64,000 nt of DNA from Whitmania pigra (taxonomy: Eukaryota; Annelida; Clitellata; Hirudinida; Haemopidae). The stretch covers positions 1,253,501-1,317,500 of the forward strand of contig JAJTWR010000254.1 of the NCBI GenBank assembly GCA_021613335.1. The letters run 5' to 3'. This document shows, one piece after another, positions 35,241 to 47,500 of this stretch. Made by a program: the position numbers and the translations under genes. The notes beneath the pieces are model-generated. The model ran no database searches, was not told the DNA's origin, and was given only the letters and a program-made list of their open reading frames with translations. Position 1 is the stretch's first letter; every line of letters starts with the position of its first letter.

Positions 35241-35252
35241 GCAGTAAATGTT

Positions 35253-35617
35253 ATGAGTAACACCTGCAGTATGAGAAAATCATTGAATTTTATGTCACTG
35301 CATCGTGCATTAAAACTAATGCTGCTTTTCAAGAGAGTTACTATGCCACGCGACAAATTCCCAACTAGCGTTGTTGTTCACTGCAGCAAAAAAGGCTGGA
35401 TGAACACAACATTAATGAAGCTCTGGATTCAGAAATGTTTTCAAAGAGCTCGCTGTTGATCGTGGATGTAATGACTGCTCATAAAAAGCAGTTAAGAAGA
35501 TGCTCAACTAAAGCGGATGTCACGTTGCAATCATCCCGAGTGGTCTAAAATCCAAATGGCAACCACTGAACATTGTTGCAAATCACCCATTCAAAAACTA
35601 TATAAGGTACCTTGACT
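35253..35617 (+). pseudogene. pogo/Tigger-like DDE transposase remnant
   Basis: The frame 35253-35459 encodes LKLMLLFKRVTMPRDKFPTS and VVVHCSKKGWMNTTLMKLWI, and shifted frames continue with VDVMTAHKKQ, VTLQ and VVIPSGLKSKWQPLNIVANH and PFKNYIR. This is the LP..IFKRK..P...FP.GV.V..N.KGWM.....WI core, followed by the D.F.AH and IP.GLTS..QPLDV..N.PFK blocks, of pogo/Tigger transposases. The second catalytic block reads D-x-x-T-A-H. Broken frames; no ends found. Confidence 0.8.
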
Positions 35618-35628
35618 TAATTGTTTAA

Positions 35629-35673
35629 CCAAATCATCTTAGTTATGCAACGGACTACAATCAAATAAATAAA
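35629..35673 (+). mobile_element. LINE family B, 45-bp tail-only insertion with 11-bp duplication
   Basis: CCAAATCATCTTAGTTATGC..CAATCAAATAAATAAA interrupts the pogo-like remnant. TAATTGTTTAA at 35618-35628 and 35674-35684 is the target-site duplication. Confidence 0.92.
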
Positions 35674-35699
35674 TAATTGTTTAATCATATTGATACTAC

Positions 35700-36079
35700 A
35701 AATCCTTGACAAATATCTGGTCTGATTGTTGATATTGGTCTGAGGGAAATTGATGCAGAATGGCACACATACCTAAACACCGTTTGGACACGTCAGGAAG
35801 GCCATATATTCCGTGGGTTGCACGAGCGTGAGACAAAGTGTCGCCGAATTTGATTTTGACTTTAGAAAGCTGGCATCACTTCCAAATTAACGACAACAGA
35901 AAGTAAATTCAAATGCATCTCTGTCTGGCATGACTTGACTAAAGCAGAAAGAAGCCAGTGTCAGAAATTGTTGGAAGAGGCTAAGAAAAAGCAAGCGGAA
36001 TTTCATTAGGAGGACTACATTTTCAGAGTGAAGGGCCAGCCAGGCAGTATGAGACTAGAAAAGATGAAGAAGAGGTAAC
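35700..36079. other. Rest of the pogo-like remnant and unassigned sequence
   Basis: A stretch near 35720-35800 (SGLIVDIGLREIDAEWHTYL) may be further transposase. The remainder is unrecognised. Confidence 0.35.
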
Positions 36080-36400
36080 ATTAGGAATTAACAACTTAAG
36101 CAAGGGTATAGACAGGGTCAGAGTTGAAATGTGTTTGTAACGATGCAAGAAGTATAGTAAGCAAGGCCCAAAGAACAGAACTCGAGCTAATTGTTGATTC
36201 GGAGGAGTCAGATATAATTGCCATTACTGAGTCTTGGGCAAAAGAAAGTATTCAAAACTATGAGTTAGCAGTTTTCGATAGCTATGAGATGCTAAGGAAA
36301 ACAGAAAGAAAATGGACGTGGAGCAGGAGTATTAATTTATATTAAGAATCGTATCAAAGTACTATAAAGGAAGGAATTTCAAAATGAAGAATTTGAAGAG
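36080..36400 (+). mobile_element. LINE endonuclease N-terminal fragment (APE type)
   Basis: The frame 36124-36345 encodes NDARSIVSKAQRTELELIVD, SEESDIIAITESWAKESIQN and YELAVFDSYEMLRKTER, followed in another frame by GRGAGVLIYIKN. This is the opening of a CR1-type APE endonuclease, with the ITE-x-W block and the R-x-x-R..GGG.L.Y block. Confidence 0.85.
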
Positions 36401-36407
36401 GTTTACT

Positions 36408-36770
36408 TATTTGATTATAGTCCTTTGCATAACTGAGATGATTTGGACTTTAGTCAGTGTTAGTAGTTTAAAAAATGAGAAGTATTAGAATAATGAAATG
36501 CGTTAATTAATTATAATAAAGTTGTAAAGGGCTTAGAGTAAGCCGCTTCTGTTCTTGCAAATCCACCGGTAAATGATGTCCACACTTGCTGGAATGCTAA
36601 GCATGGACGTCATATCGGATAGATTCGTGTACATACGAATTTCTCTCCTCAGGGCAGACTGGGCCGGACATTCCATGCATTTGATGAGGTGTGATATTTA
36701 TATAGGTAAATTCAAACTTCTATTAGGTGTAATAAAAAAACTTGGCGTAAACATCTAAGAATGCGACATA
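36408..36770 (-). mobile_element. LINE family B, 5'-truncated copy 2
   Basis: The minus strand carries the tail AAATCATCTCAGTTATGCAA..AATCAAATAA and, upstream, codons for HLIKCMECPAQSALRREIRM and YTNLSDMTSMLSIPASVDII, matching 4871-5222. It lies against the plus-oriented endonuclease fragment. Confidence 0.85.
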
Positions 36771-37294
36771 CAGTCTGGTTACATGATTCTCAGCAAAAGT
36801 GGCCCTCGCCCAATAGTTGTCACCTTCACTTCAAAGATGGTCAGATGTTTTGTTCTATTCAGAGTTTATGCTCTGAGAAAATCACCACACAAGATCCTTT
36901 TCCAAGATTTTTTTATTTGTTCGGTTTTATGGCAATGTTAATATGCTAAATTTTTTAAGTCAAACTAATTTGATAACTTTTAATGAAATTTTACTCACAT
37001 AATTAATTTAATTTATTTAATGTTTCATTCATTTTTTTCTATGTAACCATAACGTTGTTAAAGTTACTGTTACTAGAATTACCATACTATGTCGCTGCAT
37101 ACTAGGATATCACAAAAATTGGATTGTCTAGCCAGGAACGCACCCTGGAATAACACTTGGAATAAATTGAAATAACTTGGAAAAATAATTAGTTATAATA
37201 ATTTCTATAACGTTTAGGATTTCAAGTTACAACAAATATTTAAAATAAAATAATGTTCGCAGACTCCCATCTCTCTCGGTATCAAATTAATTTC

Positions 37295-37805
37295 TATTAG
37301 ATGGACAGCAAGAGCTGAATCTTTGAAATCTGTGACCGCCTCCTTATAAGCCAATGCGGAAATACTATATGAAATTTCGTGTCAAAAGCGATCTGACTCA
37401 ACAACTAAATCTAATGCTATGGGTTTACATAAACGTATCAAGAGTTTTGACTTTATTTTATTTATTATGTTCATGAAGAATGTACTGTACAAAAAAAAGT
37501 ATTAACTGAATTTTTGGAAGCAAATGATCTGGATGTTATTGATACAGTAGAAAAACATAAAATCAACCACTAAGGCCTTGGAATTCCTCTACAGTGAAAC
37601 AGAGATAACTCAATTAATCCAGGCTGGAAAACAATTTTCAACCAAATTACACATAGGAAGACAATTTTAAGCGTCATCACAAACTTAGAGTGGCATCGTT
37701 GTGATTTGATGCTAAATCTCAAACATTTACAATTGAGACATTCTTTGGGCGGGAGTTCAAGGAAGTTCTGGATCCACTAATAAACTATTTGAAGTCAAAC
37801 ATGTG
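37295..37805 (+). pseudogene. hAT transposase remnant (ZMYM1-like), central part
   Basis: Shifted plus-strand frames give RWTARAESLKSVT, ANAEILYEISCQKRSDSTTK, SFDFILFIMF, KKVLTEFLEANDLDVIDTVE and FTIETFFGREFKEVLDPLIN. These are successive landmarks of ZMYM1-type hAT transposases. It stops at about 37805 at another hAT-like end, so it was truncated by a later event. Confidence 0.8.
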
Positions 37806-37807
37806 TA

Positions 37808-38050
37808 AATCAGTGGTGCACAACCTTTTTTTGGCCGAGGGCCAGAAACAGAGTTCGGAGAACCTCCGGGGGCCGAGCGAACGAGACCGTGTAAAATAGA
37901 TTCAAATTTCATACCTTATCAACATCAAGACGTTAATTATTTCAGTTCAAGGGTGGTTTCCTTACGGAATAAACTAGATAAGGAAACCATCCATGCGGAC
38001 ACAGTGGATAAATTCAAAATTTACTTAAGTAAATTCGGTTATTAGGACTA
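37808..38050 (+). mobile_element. hAT end fragment followed by LINE ORF tail
   Basis: CAGTGGTGCACAACC at about 37812 is a hAT-type terminal repeat with GGCCGAGGGCC-type subterminal sequence; no partner end was found. From 37935 to 38047 the frame reads YFSSRVVSLRNKLDKETIHA and DTVDKFKIYLSKFGY before a stop, the F..RVV..WN.LP..V..A.SV..FK..L..Y closing block of CR1-type LINE ORFs. Confidence 0.7.
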
Positions 38051-38620
38051 AAAAGAGTGGTTAATACACAGATCCAGGTTTTCTTAACCACTATAAATAA
38101 TTGTTATGTTATGTTAAGACAACGCAAACAATAAGACATGCAGAAGAATAAAGACAAAGCTGCGAACTAGATTCATAGTAAATCTTGACAATATTAACTT
38201 AATAAGAATACACAACGTCTTAGGCTGCAAGTCTGCAACAAGCTTTGCGATATCAGGCTGTTCCGTAGTTTGTATAACGATGGAAAATAATCAGAGAAAA
38301 TGGTGGAGAGTTTTATCACGACGCCCTCTAAGATGATTGTTGCGTCATAGATGTCACGACATGGAACTAATCAGTAACTCGGCAGTTTGTTAGTCCAGTG
38401 GGAAAGAATTTCTTAAATTTAGAGATGTACGTCTCTGTGCTTCCTCCGTGTTCATTCACAACCTTACGAAAATTGATTGAAAGACCTATTTTTTCAATTT
38501 TCTTGTCACTTGACGGCTGGTAATATTCAAGATAATTTTTTCCAAAAATAACTTGATAATCAGAAATATTGAAAATGACCGATATTTTGACGACTGCAAA
38601 CATGATAAATGTGAATATAA
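38051..38620. other. Unassigned AT-rich stretch
   Basis: No repeat or coding signal recognised. Confidence 0.45.
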
Positions 38621-38624
38621 TATC

Positions 38625-39425
38625 GGGTGAACCTGTTAATAATGAGGATTTTCTTAATAGATGAATTTGCGCATGTGCAGAAATATTATGAGATTTTATA
38701 TATACGCTATCTTGTTGTCTCGTCTGCTAGCTTCAGAGTTATTGTCTGCTAAATTGTCTGACAGTGCATCAATACTTTTACGCTTAAAGATGTCGAACTT
38801 CGTGCCCAAAAAAGAGAATTTGCGGGAAGTTTTAATTCATTACTTTATTTTGCAAAAAGGTTCTGGTGAAAGTTATAGTATTTTACGGGAAGTTGATGGT
38901 GAACATGATCCATCTCAAGATACTTATGAACGCTGGTTCAAGCCCTTTAAAAATGGAGAATTCAATGTGAATCATAAAGAACGTCCAGGTCAACCGAAAC
39001 GTTTGAAGACCAACAATTGCAATTCTTGTTGGATGATGCGTGTCAAACGCAAAAACAACTTGCAGCAAGGTTAGACGTTGCCCAGCAAACAATTTCTGAT
39101 CGTCTAAAAATAATGGGCAAGATTTTAAAAGAAGGAAAATGGGTGCCATATCAATTGAATGAAAGACAGATGGAAAACCGAAAAGTCGTCAGGCAAATGT
39201 TGATTCAACGGCAGGAAAGAAAGTCTTTCTTGCATCGAATTGTAACTGGCTATGAAAAGTGTGCTTACTTTGAGAATCCTAAAAGCAAAAAATTATTGGT
39301 TGATACAGGCCAGCCATCATCGTCGACTGCAAAGTCAAATCGCTTTGGAAAAAAATACAATGCTCTGCGTTTGGTGGGATCAAGAAGGGTGGTGTGTAAT
39401 GAGCTTCTGAAACCTGGGCTCCGGT
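38625..39425 (+). pseudogene. mariner transposase, N-terminal two thirds, inactive
   Basis: From MSNFVPKKENLREVLIHYFI (about 38790) the frame gives the paired helix-turn-helix region with YERWFKPFKNGEFNVNHKER. After a frame change near 39017 it continues as DDACQTQKQLAARLDVAQQT, KEGKWVPYQLNERQMENRK and FLHRIVTGYEKCAYFENPKS. The first catalytic aspartate (TGDEKW in active mariners) is tyrosine here. After TAKSNRFGKK the frame shifts and the second aspartate block (VWWDQ) is read out of frame. Homology ends at CNELLKPG (about 39420), where LINE 3' sequence begins. Confidence 0.92.
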
Positions 39426-39469
39426 TTCCTCCGGCTGTTATGAAATTATATACCCGGTTTGCATAAATT

Positions 39470-39790
39470 AAGTATACGGTGTAAAGAAGCCACTGAGCTT
39501 TCATGACCACTACAGGCAACTGACGTGGAAGCGATCGATATAAAAAGACCAAAGAGAGTGTAGACGAAGTTTGCCAATGCAAAGCAGGTACTATGCGACA
39601 AGAAGAAGCCATTGAGAACTTTCGTGGTCACTCCAGTCCAGGCAGTGACTGACATAAGAAGGCCAAGGAGTGCCTCTGATAGCCGACTGATTACCGGATG
39701 CTGCCTGCCCTCCGAAAACATAAGGGAACTCAAAGGGCCGAAGCGTTTAAAGACAGGAAATTCCTATGGATCACCAAAGAGCTTCAAAGC
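39470..39790 (+). mobile_element. LINE 3' region (GGGCCGAAGCG family), partly duplicated
   Basis: Blocks AAAGAAGCCACTGAGCTTTC, GGAAGCGATCGATATAAAAA and CTCAAAGGGCCGAAGCGTTT match the reverse complement of 59920-60200, which follows the RLE-type LINE ORF there. The segment GAAGAAGCCATTGAGAACTT (39605) repeats the start of the block seen at 39485, so part of it is in tandem. Confidence 0.75.
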
Positions 39791-41556
39791 GGACTATTAA
39801 GAAATTATATATTGGCTGCGGCAGAAATTTCGGTCACCTAGGCACAACGTGGAAGAGTTTTTACGTTATGTCGTTTCGTAATGACAGCTCATTATTTTAA
39901 AATTTATTTTTGATTATGACCCCAGTTTGTTACATTAAAAGATAACACATATTTTCTTAACAAATTTCTAAAATAAACTAATTTGGTATGAAGTTCCAAA
40001 CTTTAAAGCATTAGCAAATGAATTTTTACGTTATTACACACTTACTGCAATGCGCGATTTTAACTGCATCTAAAAGATTACTATATTTCTTAAGTAAACA
40101 ATTTTTTTTATTTGTTATTAACTTTGGAAAACGTTAGCATTAAAAAATCTGATTTATATATTTATAAAGAATTAAAATTACGTTCATGGCTTGCAACATA
40201 TATCGGGCATCAACATAGATCAACCTTATACGCACAAAGGCAAGCTTTATTGATCGATCCAGCAAAGGCATATTCCTGTAATTCGCAAATGTTCGATTCG
40301 TATTGTTTATTTTCCACTTTAACAAGTTAGAAATGATCTCAACGTGTAAAAACTAAATTCTTTTTTTTTTAATTCATAATTCGGGAACATGGGACATTTA
40401 CGGAGATCTCTTTCCAGACGCGATTAAAAGACACGTTTCAAGAGAAATCCCTTAGCTTCTAGTGAACTACGCTTATCCTGTTGCTGGGAAAAGTTGGAGA
40501 AATGGTTATTTCAAGATTCTTATAATCTACAAATTTTTATTAATTAAATATGCCTTCTTGTAATCTTGAGGAAAAATATAGCAACAATTAGTCTCGTAAT
40601 GCATAAGTATGAGTGATTAAATTTGTTTGTATTAATAGTATGTGGAATTGTAGGATAACAAGCTTATTTTCTCGCATACCAACCGCGGTCTGCATTCATT
40701 TTATCAAGTTTATCAAGTTTTCCCTCTCGATTTTCTCGATAACAATTCGATATTATTACAACTTGGACAAATTTTTATTTTTTTAATAGAAACTGCTCAC
40801 CATTTTTACTTTATTATTTTTTAAACACTAACGAAAGACCAACTCCACTCTTATTTCTGCTTGGACGAACGTGAAAGAAGGAAAAGTCAAGAAATAAATA
40901 AAAGTGAGTGAAACAATAATACAACAAACGTAAATGGCTATTAATGTAAATAATTAATGACATATCATACCGTATAGACGTTTTTATTGACGACTAGTCA
41001 GATTGGACATTAATAAAATACTACTACTACCACTACAAATCACAGTCATGAATACTTGTCGATTGAAATTGATGTGGGATATAATAGGTGGAAGATTTTA
41101 AAACCTGGCTATGCAGTTGGAAATGCAAACAATTATTTATGTTGTCTCACAATGGCTGAATGTCAATCATGTTGGGCTAGTAAGTTCATCATAATTCGTG
41201 TGTAAGAATGTGTGCATTTGGATCATATTGTATAAAAATAATCAGTTCTAGAAGATGTGGTTTTTGACAGATTTTAGCTTTTATTCTGAGTTTATAGATT
41301 AATATTTGGCTAAGCACGGTTTATGCACTCTGTGTGTACGAGAATGAGATGATTGAGTTTCGGTGCTTAGTTTTCCTACTTTCCTCGTGGCTTAATTGAA
41401 CACTAAATATCACCTACTTCAGATCGAATTGTAAAATTAATTAATTTAATTTAACTAATGTTAAAGCAATATTCAAAAATTTAATTTAATGTCTATGAGC
41501 TATCTACTAGACAATATAAAATATTAACTTCTCAGCACTTTATCTTTGTTGCAGCA
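39791..41556. other. Intergenic stretch upstream of the Ig receptor
   Basis: AT-rich with short frames only. GGACATTAATAAAATACTAC at about 41008-41027 is a SINE A tail running into a short (ACT)n tract. No promoter signal was identified. Confidence 0.45.
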
Positions 41557-44500
41557 ATGCAGATGTATCGTTACATGCCAAAGTCATATTTCTTGATGTT
41601 TTTCGCGGTCCAGTTGTCTTGCTACTCAGAAGGTTATTTCTTTGGTTTAATTTATTTTCTACAAACTGTTTCTTTAAAAGATATGTTTAAAAATGTACAC
41701 GTATATATTCTTTTCCGCTTTAATAAAATAACGGCCCATTTTTTTTTATTTCAATGTACATGAGATCACATTCTCCAAAAACTTTCACTGCAACTCTGAC
41801 CTGGTTGTAATGCCATTCGGGAACAATTTACTGAGGTGGGGTTTGTGGAACACACAGAGACGGACTCTCCGGCCAAACTCACCGTCAATTACTTACCAAT
41901 TGTGCCCTTTTCATTGCCATTCCAGTGATAGACGCACATACATGTACATAACCAGGTTTATCGAGATGTATGCTAAAACGAAAACGAGTCAGTTTTCAAA
42001 GCAAAATCACAAACCAACAAAAGACATGCTTTCCACACAAGAACCTCTAGCGTCTCAACCAGACGTTAATACACTGCAAACAATTGCACTCATATTTACT
42101 ACAAAAAAAAAAAAATCAGGGGTCGACTCGAATTACACGCAAGTCGGAAGGTTGACTACTATCTAAATGTGGTTGAACAAAATCCCGTGGCTGAGTTCTG
42201 AAAATTTATTATCTCTACTGCCGCTACAAGAGCATTTATGCCACGGTTTGCAAATATTAATTGAAGGGCTTGAAGAAGCCACCGAAAGTGTTCATGACAG
42301 CAAATGAGGCGGACCTGCTCGACGCAAGAAGGCGTAATCGAAGTTTGTCGACTTCCAAGCGGTTCGCTCCAATCCAGGCAGTAACGATCGGCATTAAGAA
42401 GGCCAATTCAGAAACAAAGACAACGTTGGCTCCTGCAAGTAGAGGTGGAAAGCAACCACCTTCCAGAGTAAGAACAGTAAAATCTTATTGTAAAGGCTTT
42501 GTGATATTTCAGCTAAACTTCATTCATTACTGAATTGGCACATCCATATTGTAAATAGTCTTAAAGAGTTTAAAACAGGAAAATAACATAAAAAAGTTCA
42601 ATTTCTGAATACATTTCTCTTCTCAGCCGGGGCCAAATATTTTCCTCATCGATCCCTAGAGCGAGATGACTTTCCCTTTGATGTGGCTCCGCAAAAGTTT
42701 CCAAATTTTTATTATCAAACTCTCACGAGAGACTTCGTGGAGTAAAATTTGGACCGTCGCAAATGAAAAAATGAGGTGCTAAGAAGCACAACATTCTTCT
42801 CGTGTTTGTTGGATTTTTTAAAATTAGGAGACGAATCAAATGGAAAGGGTTTTTAAATGAAGCGAAATAATATGTGCGAGAAAAAGCATGTGCTATGACC
42901 CAGAATATCGGGGTGACCCGTCAAAATAGCCCAGCGACAAAATAGCCCTGTCAAAACATCCCCGTCAATGTATCTTTATAAAAAAAATATTTATATGAGT
43001 TGATACATTAACCTATAACTTATTTCAAATTTGATTAAATGAAATGAGTTTTATGTTTTGATGGTGCTATTTTGACGGGGTGCCGAATATCGGTGGCTGC
43101 GGAAGTTTTGGTTTGGTAAATAAAAAAAATGTTTGTTACTTTAATGGTTTAACTTTAACTTTAATTTTGTTCATCGAATACCTGATTCAAAATCAGAAAT
43201 TTTACGATTATTTTTTTGTCTCTCTGCGTCGGTCTGATTAGCGTTATGTTAGGTTTGTTTCAGATTTGGCTCTCTGACTTGCATGTATCATGTTTCCACA
43301 TGATGTTTCTTTTTTTTCTTAGAAATTAATTCAACCAAAAGTTGAATAACAGTCCACTTTTTGAGAAGCATCATTTTCCAGATTTAGTTGTGAAAGGGCA
43401 TTTTTATTTGTATATAAATTTATCCAGAAATTAGAACATACAGTGCTAGAAATATTGTTAACGCACATAATTTAAATATTATTTTTGTAATAGATCTCAC
43501 ATGTCCAGTTACGTGCCACCGAGCACCTACAATCGTCGAAGGTCCTCCAAGAATCCTATATTTCAATTCTGGCAGCAGATTGACATTACATTGTAAATCG
43601 TCTGGTTATCCTCTCCCAAGGTATATTTTTATTCAATACACTCAAAACATTAAAGAGATCGAAATGCATTGAAATTGCCAAATGTGATTTGTAACAGGTT
43701 TTCGTGGTATGTTAACGATATCGAACTTAGTGAGAAAGAATTACGGATGCATTCTCATCAATTAAAACATTCCAATTACTCATCTCTCTTAATACTGAAC
43801 ACAAAGTCCTTTAACGAATTTAACAAAGTTTATTGTAAAGCTCGTAATGAAGAAGGCTTAGCGATGTCCAACATCTCCATTTTGACACAGGCAGGTAAAA
43901 ATAAACTCATTTCGTAAATCATTTTAACTGATTCATAATTTATTAGATTATTAAAAATTCCATTAATAAGTCGCAAGTTGTTAAATTTTAAACTTATAGG
44001 TAAAGGTTTCCTTGGGAATTTTTGAGATATAAAAATTGTTATCACCATAATTTAGATAATACCATGGTAAATCAAATAAAATAATAGCCATGTATCGTAT
44101 GTTTACGTACGTAACACGCACACGAACATTACGCGCGGACAATTATAACACGCAATTTTTCCGATTTATGTAAAAAATCATTTATAAAACATGTAAACGA
44201 TTACAACATGTATCAATGGACACAATTTTTAGTTAAAGATAGTTAATAAATAATCATAACAAATAACAATAACAGTGTTTAACAAATATTCTTATCATAT
44301 AAATGTTTAAACTAAATGTATTTTTCAATTAATCATCATGTTCAAAAATAGTTACAAATCAATGCGAAACATTAATGAATTATGCAAAGTGTTTACATTA
44401 GGTAAAGGATGAAAAATGGAGAAATTTTAAATTAAAATTGGCATAAATTAAAATATTTAGTTAAATCAATTTCAAATATATATAACAATTAAACATAAAA

Positions 44501-47500
44501 GTTGAAAACAAAAATTCCGCTGGCTAAGTGGCTTATACTAGAAGTGATTGTGATTGAAATATTACAACAGCTTACAAGTTCAAGTCACTTCAAGGTAAAA
44601 GATATAGGCAACAGAGCAGCTAAGGAGTTTGACATTAAGGAAGTGTTGGATCGCGAATGGAAAAAGAAGGAATGCATACTCGAAAAATTTAATTCGAGAA
44701 AGCTTGTATGCTGCGGCCCAAATGCGAAATGCAAAATTCAAATTTAGAATCTGATGTAGGTTGATCACGAGTAGGAATCGACCGGGGTCAATTTTTTTTA
44801 GATGGGGCCGGGGTTCAGTTGCTGGGGTTAGCCGTTATACAAAATACGTGTTTAGATATGAAGCTTTCTAACGTAGTAACAGTGTAATTTTCTGCTTTTC
44901 TTCAACTTTTTAAAACTGATGCAATGCTAGTTGGGAGGCACATTCATTGATGAATTGTGAGTTATTTGGCTGTAATTCCATCATTTCAAGACTCATTTGT
45001 ACACATAAAACTTATGTTTACTATTCCTTCATTAACTCTCTTTGGTTATCAACCTTAATCAAAGTCTAAAGAGAAATTTAGTCTTTTTGGGTCTCATGAC
45101 TTTAGAAGGAAAAAGATCACCTCTTAAAGTTTTACGAGGGCTTGGAAAAGCTGAAGCGACATCCCCTGTATCTGAAAAACCAGAGATAGAACAAGAGAAC
45201 AAGTTTAAGAAGAAACGTATAGGTTTTTTGGACGATCTTTCCTTCTGGAAGCTGCTAGCAGAGCTAGAATGGATGTATGGGTGGACGGGCGGATGGATGG
45301 CCTACCTGCCAGCTCGAGTGATAGTGAAAGCCGTTCTAAATGGTTCAGATGTCAGATCAGTGGTTAGATGTTTGCTAAAGAATGAGGAAACATTACTGTT
45401 TCTTGAGTCTAAGTATTTTAAGATTGCAATTGTCCATGCAAAAGTGATCGCAAATCCCTTCAGTTTTGTGTTCTCTTTCCAGTTCTTCCTCGGGATTACA
45501 TTCAAAATTTGCATCATCTTCCTACTTTTTAATTGCATTGAAAGAAACAATATTTTTTAAACAATATGAGATTAATTTATGGAGCAGGTGATAAAGTTAT
45601 GCAGATGTACCACGCTTTGATGCACAGCTTCACAGCGAGGTCCAAACAGTGCATCATTATAATAGGCATGTCAAACTCAAATGGCACCTTGGGACGCATA
45701 AGACAATTTGAGTACACCAAGCTTAAGTAGCCTACATTGTAATCTTTTTGATTTATATTAAAACAACACTCATGTTGCAACGGCTACAGTAAACTACCCT
45801 TATAGAACTCCAAATTTAACAGTTGTAATCGAATATTTATTCAAGACAATTCAATCATCGTTAGTATATTGCACTGAGGCTTGATGCCTCATGATAAATT
45901 TACATGATAAATTTTCGAATGCATTCGCAGTTCTAACTTTGATCAGAGATGATAAGAATTCAACACTCAGCATATTCGCTATGTTGTTTTTATTGTTTTC
46001 GTAAAGGAAAATAACTGTTCACACACATAGCTGGAACCGAACATGGCTATAATCCTTGTTGCTAATTGTTGCAATAATAATCTGTAGCTCGTCACTTTCG
46101 GTCATCTTCCAAATGTCCGTGTGAACTGCTAAGTGCTCGGATGTCCTTCTCAATCTTTACGATGATGACATCTTCAGGTTCAGGCTACTTCGAAGCGATG
46201 AGTCGGGATAGTGCATCGGCTTGTCCAAAGTGGTCCGTCTTCCTGTACTCAATTTTGAAATCATACTAAGTAGTGAAAGCTCCAATCTTTGAAGGAGGTT
46301 AGCTGAATTTCAGATCCTTTGTTGTCTTTGGGCGAATGCGGTCTCGAAACAGATTGTACACCTCCGTGTAGAGCTTCATCCCAAGCATCCTCGCTCTCTC
46401 CTCCAACAGCCGTCATTCAGGATCGTAGCTGAAAGTCTGCGTCTTACCGATCATTTCCTTGACCAGTTCTTCGTCTTGACGATGTATAGACGAATGTAGA
46501 TTCACTTTCTCCAGCTGCTGTAACAGAACTTCGTCTCGTTTCTTGTTTGCTTCGTCTCGTTGTCGACTTTCTTTATTGCATCGACGACTTTCTTAAATGA
46601 ACGTTTTCATAATCGAAAAAAATTTTCTTCGGATCCCATCCTCGTCGCCAAAATGTTATATTGTTCGGATCACGAAGAAGACGAAGTAGAAACGTGCGAG
46701 CATGGTTTTTTTTCTTAACGTCCGTTGCATAGCTAGATGATTAGGCCTGTGCTCCCGCGGCGAGGTTCCAATCCGCGCTACCATTATGAGAGGCGCAGCC
46801 CATTAGGCCATGCGGGCGCGAAACGTGCGAGGGGTAGCCCAAGGCTATTTGTGGCGCCTTCTATTGTGTTCTTGGCAAACTTTATTCTCATTTATTCACA
46901 ACAGTTCCAGTACCAGTTGACTGATTGTATCATGTCTCACTTGTAATAAGTGTAAGCTTGTTAATAGATTATTTAAGAAATAGCTTACCGATAAAATCTG
47001 TAATTTTTGATAAAAAAAAATTATGTTTGCATCTGATTTTTATCATTTAATGATAATATGGAAAGATTCAAGATTCGGAATCTAGAATCATAAGATTATT
47101 GAATAAGAAGTTAGAGTTAAGTGGCTCTTCTAAACTATATTCTACTCACAAGAATTCCTTAACGACACGATAATCTGTTAAATTGAATTTTGGTCCAAAA
47201 TATGATATTGCAATGATTATTTTGCTTACCGATAAAATCTGTAATTTTTGATAAAAAAAATTATGTTTGCATCTAATTTTTATCATTTAATGATTTCGTA
47301 ACAGGCACAATAAAATATAAGATTTGTATATATAAAATATATTTTATAACTTTTTCTCCATTGAAATGTTGATTTCTACACAAAGTCTAAATATATTTTT
47401 AGTATTAAAAGAAGAACAGTTGCATAAATCAGTTTACAATGTGACAGTGGCTCTCGGACGTTCGTTGATGTTGCAGTGTGGGCATGTAATCAGTCGGCCT

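Noticed and set aside
41810..42166. 118-codon frame in intron 1 of the Ig receptor as an extra exon
   Set aside because: Exon 1 and exon 2 already join in phase 1, and no Ig or other motif is present.
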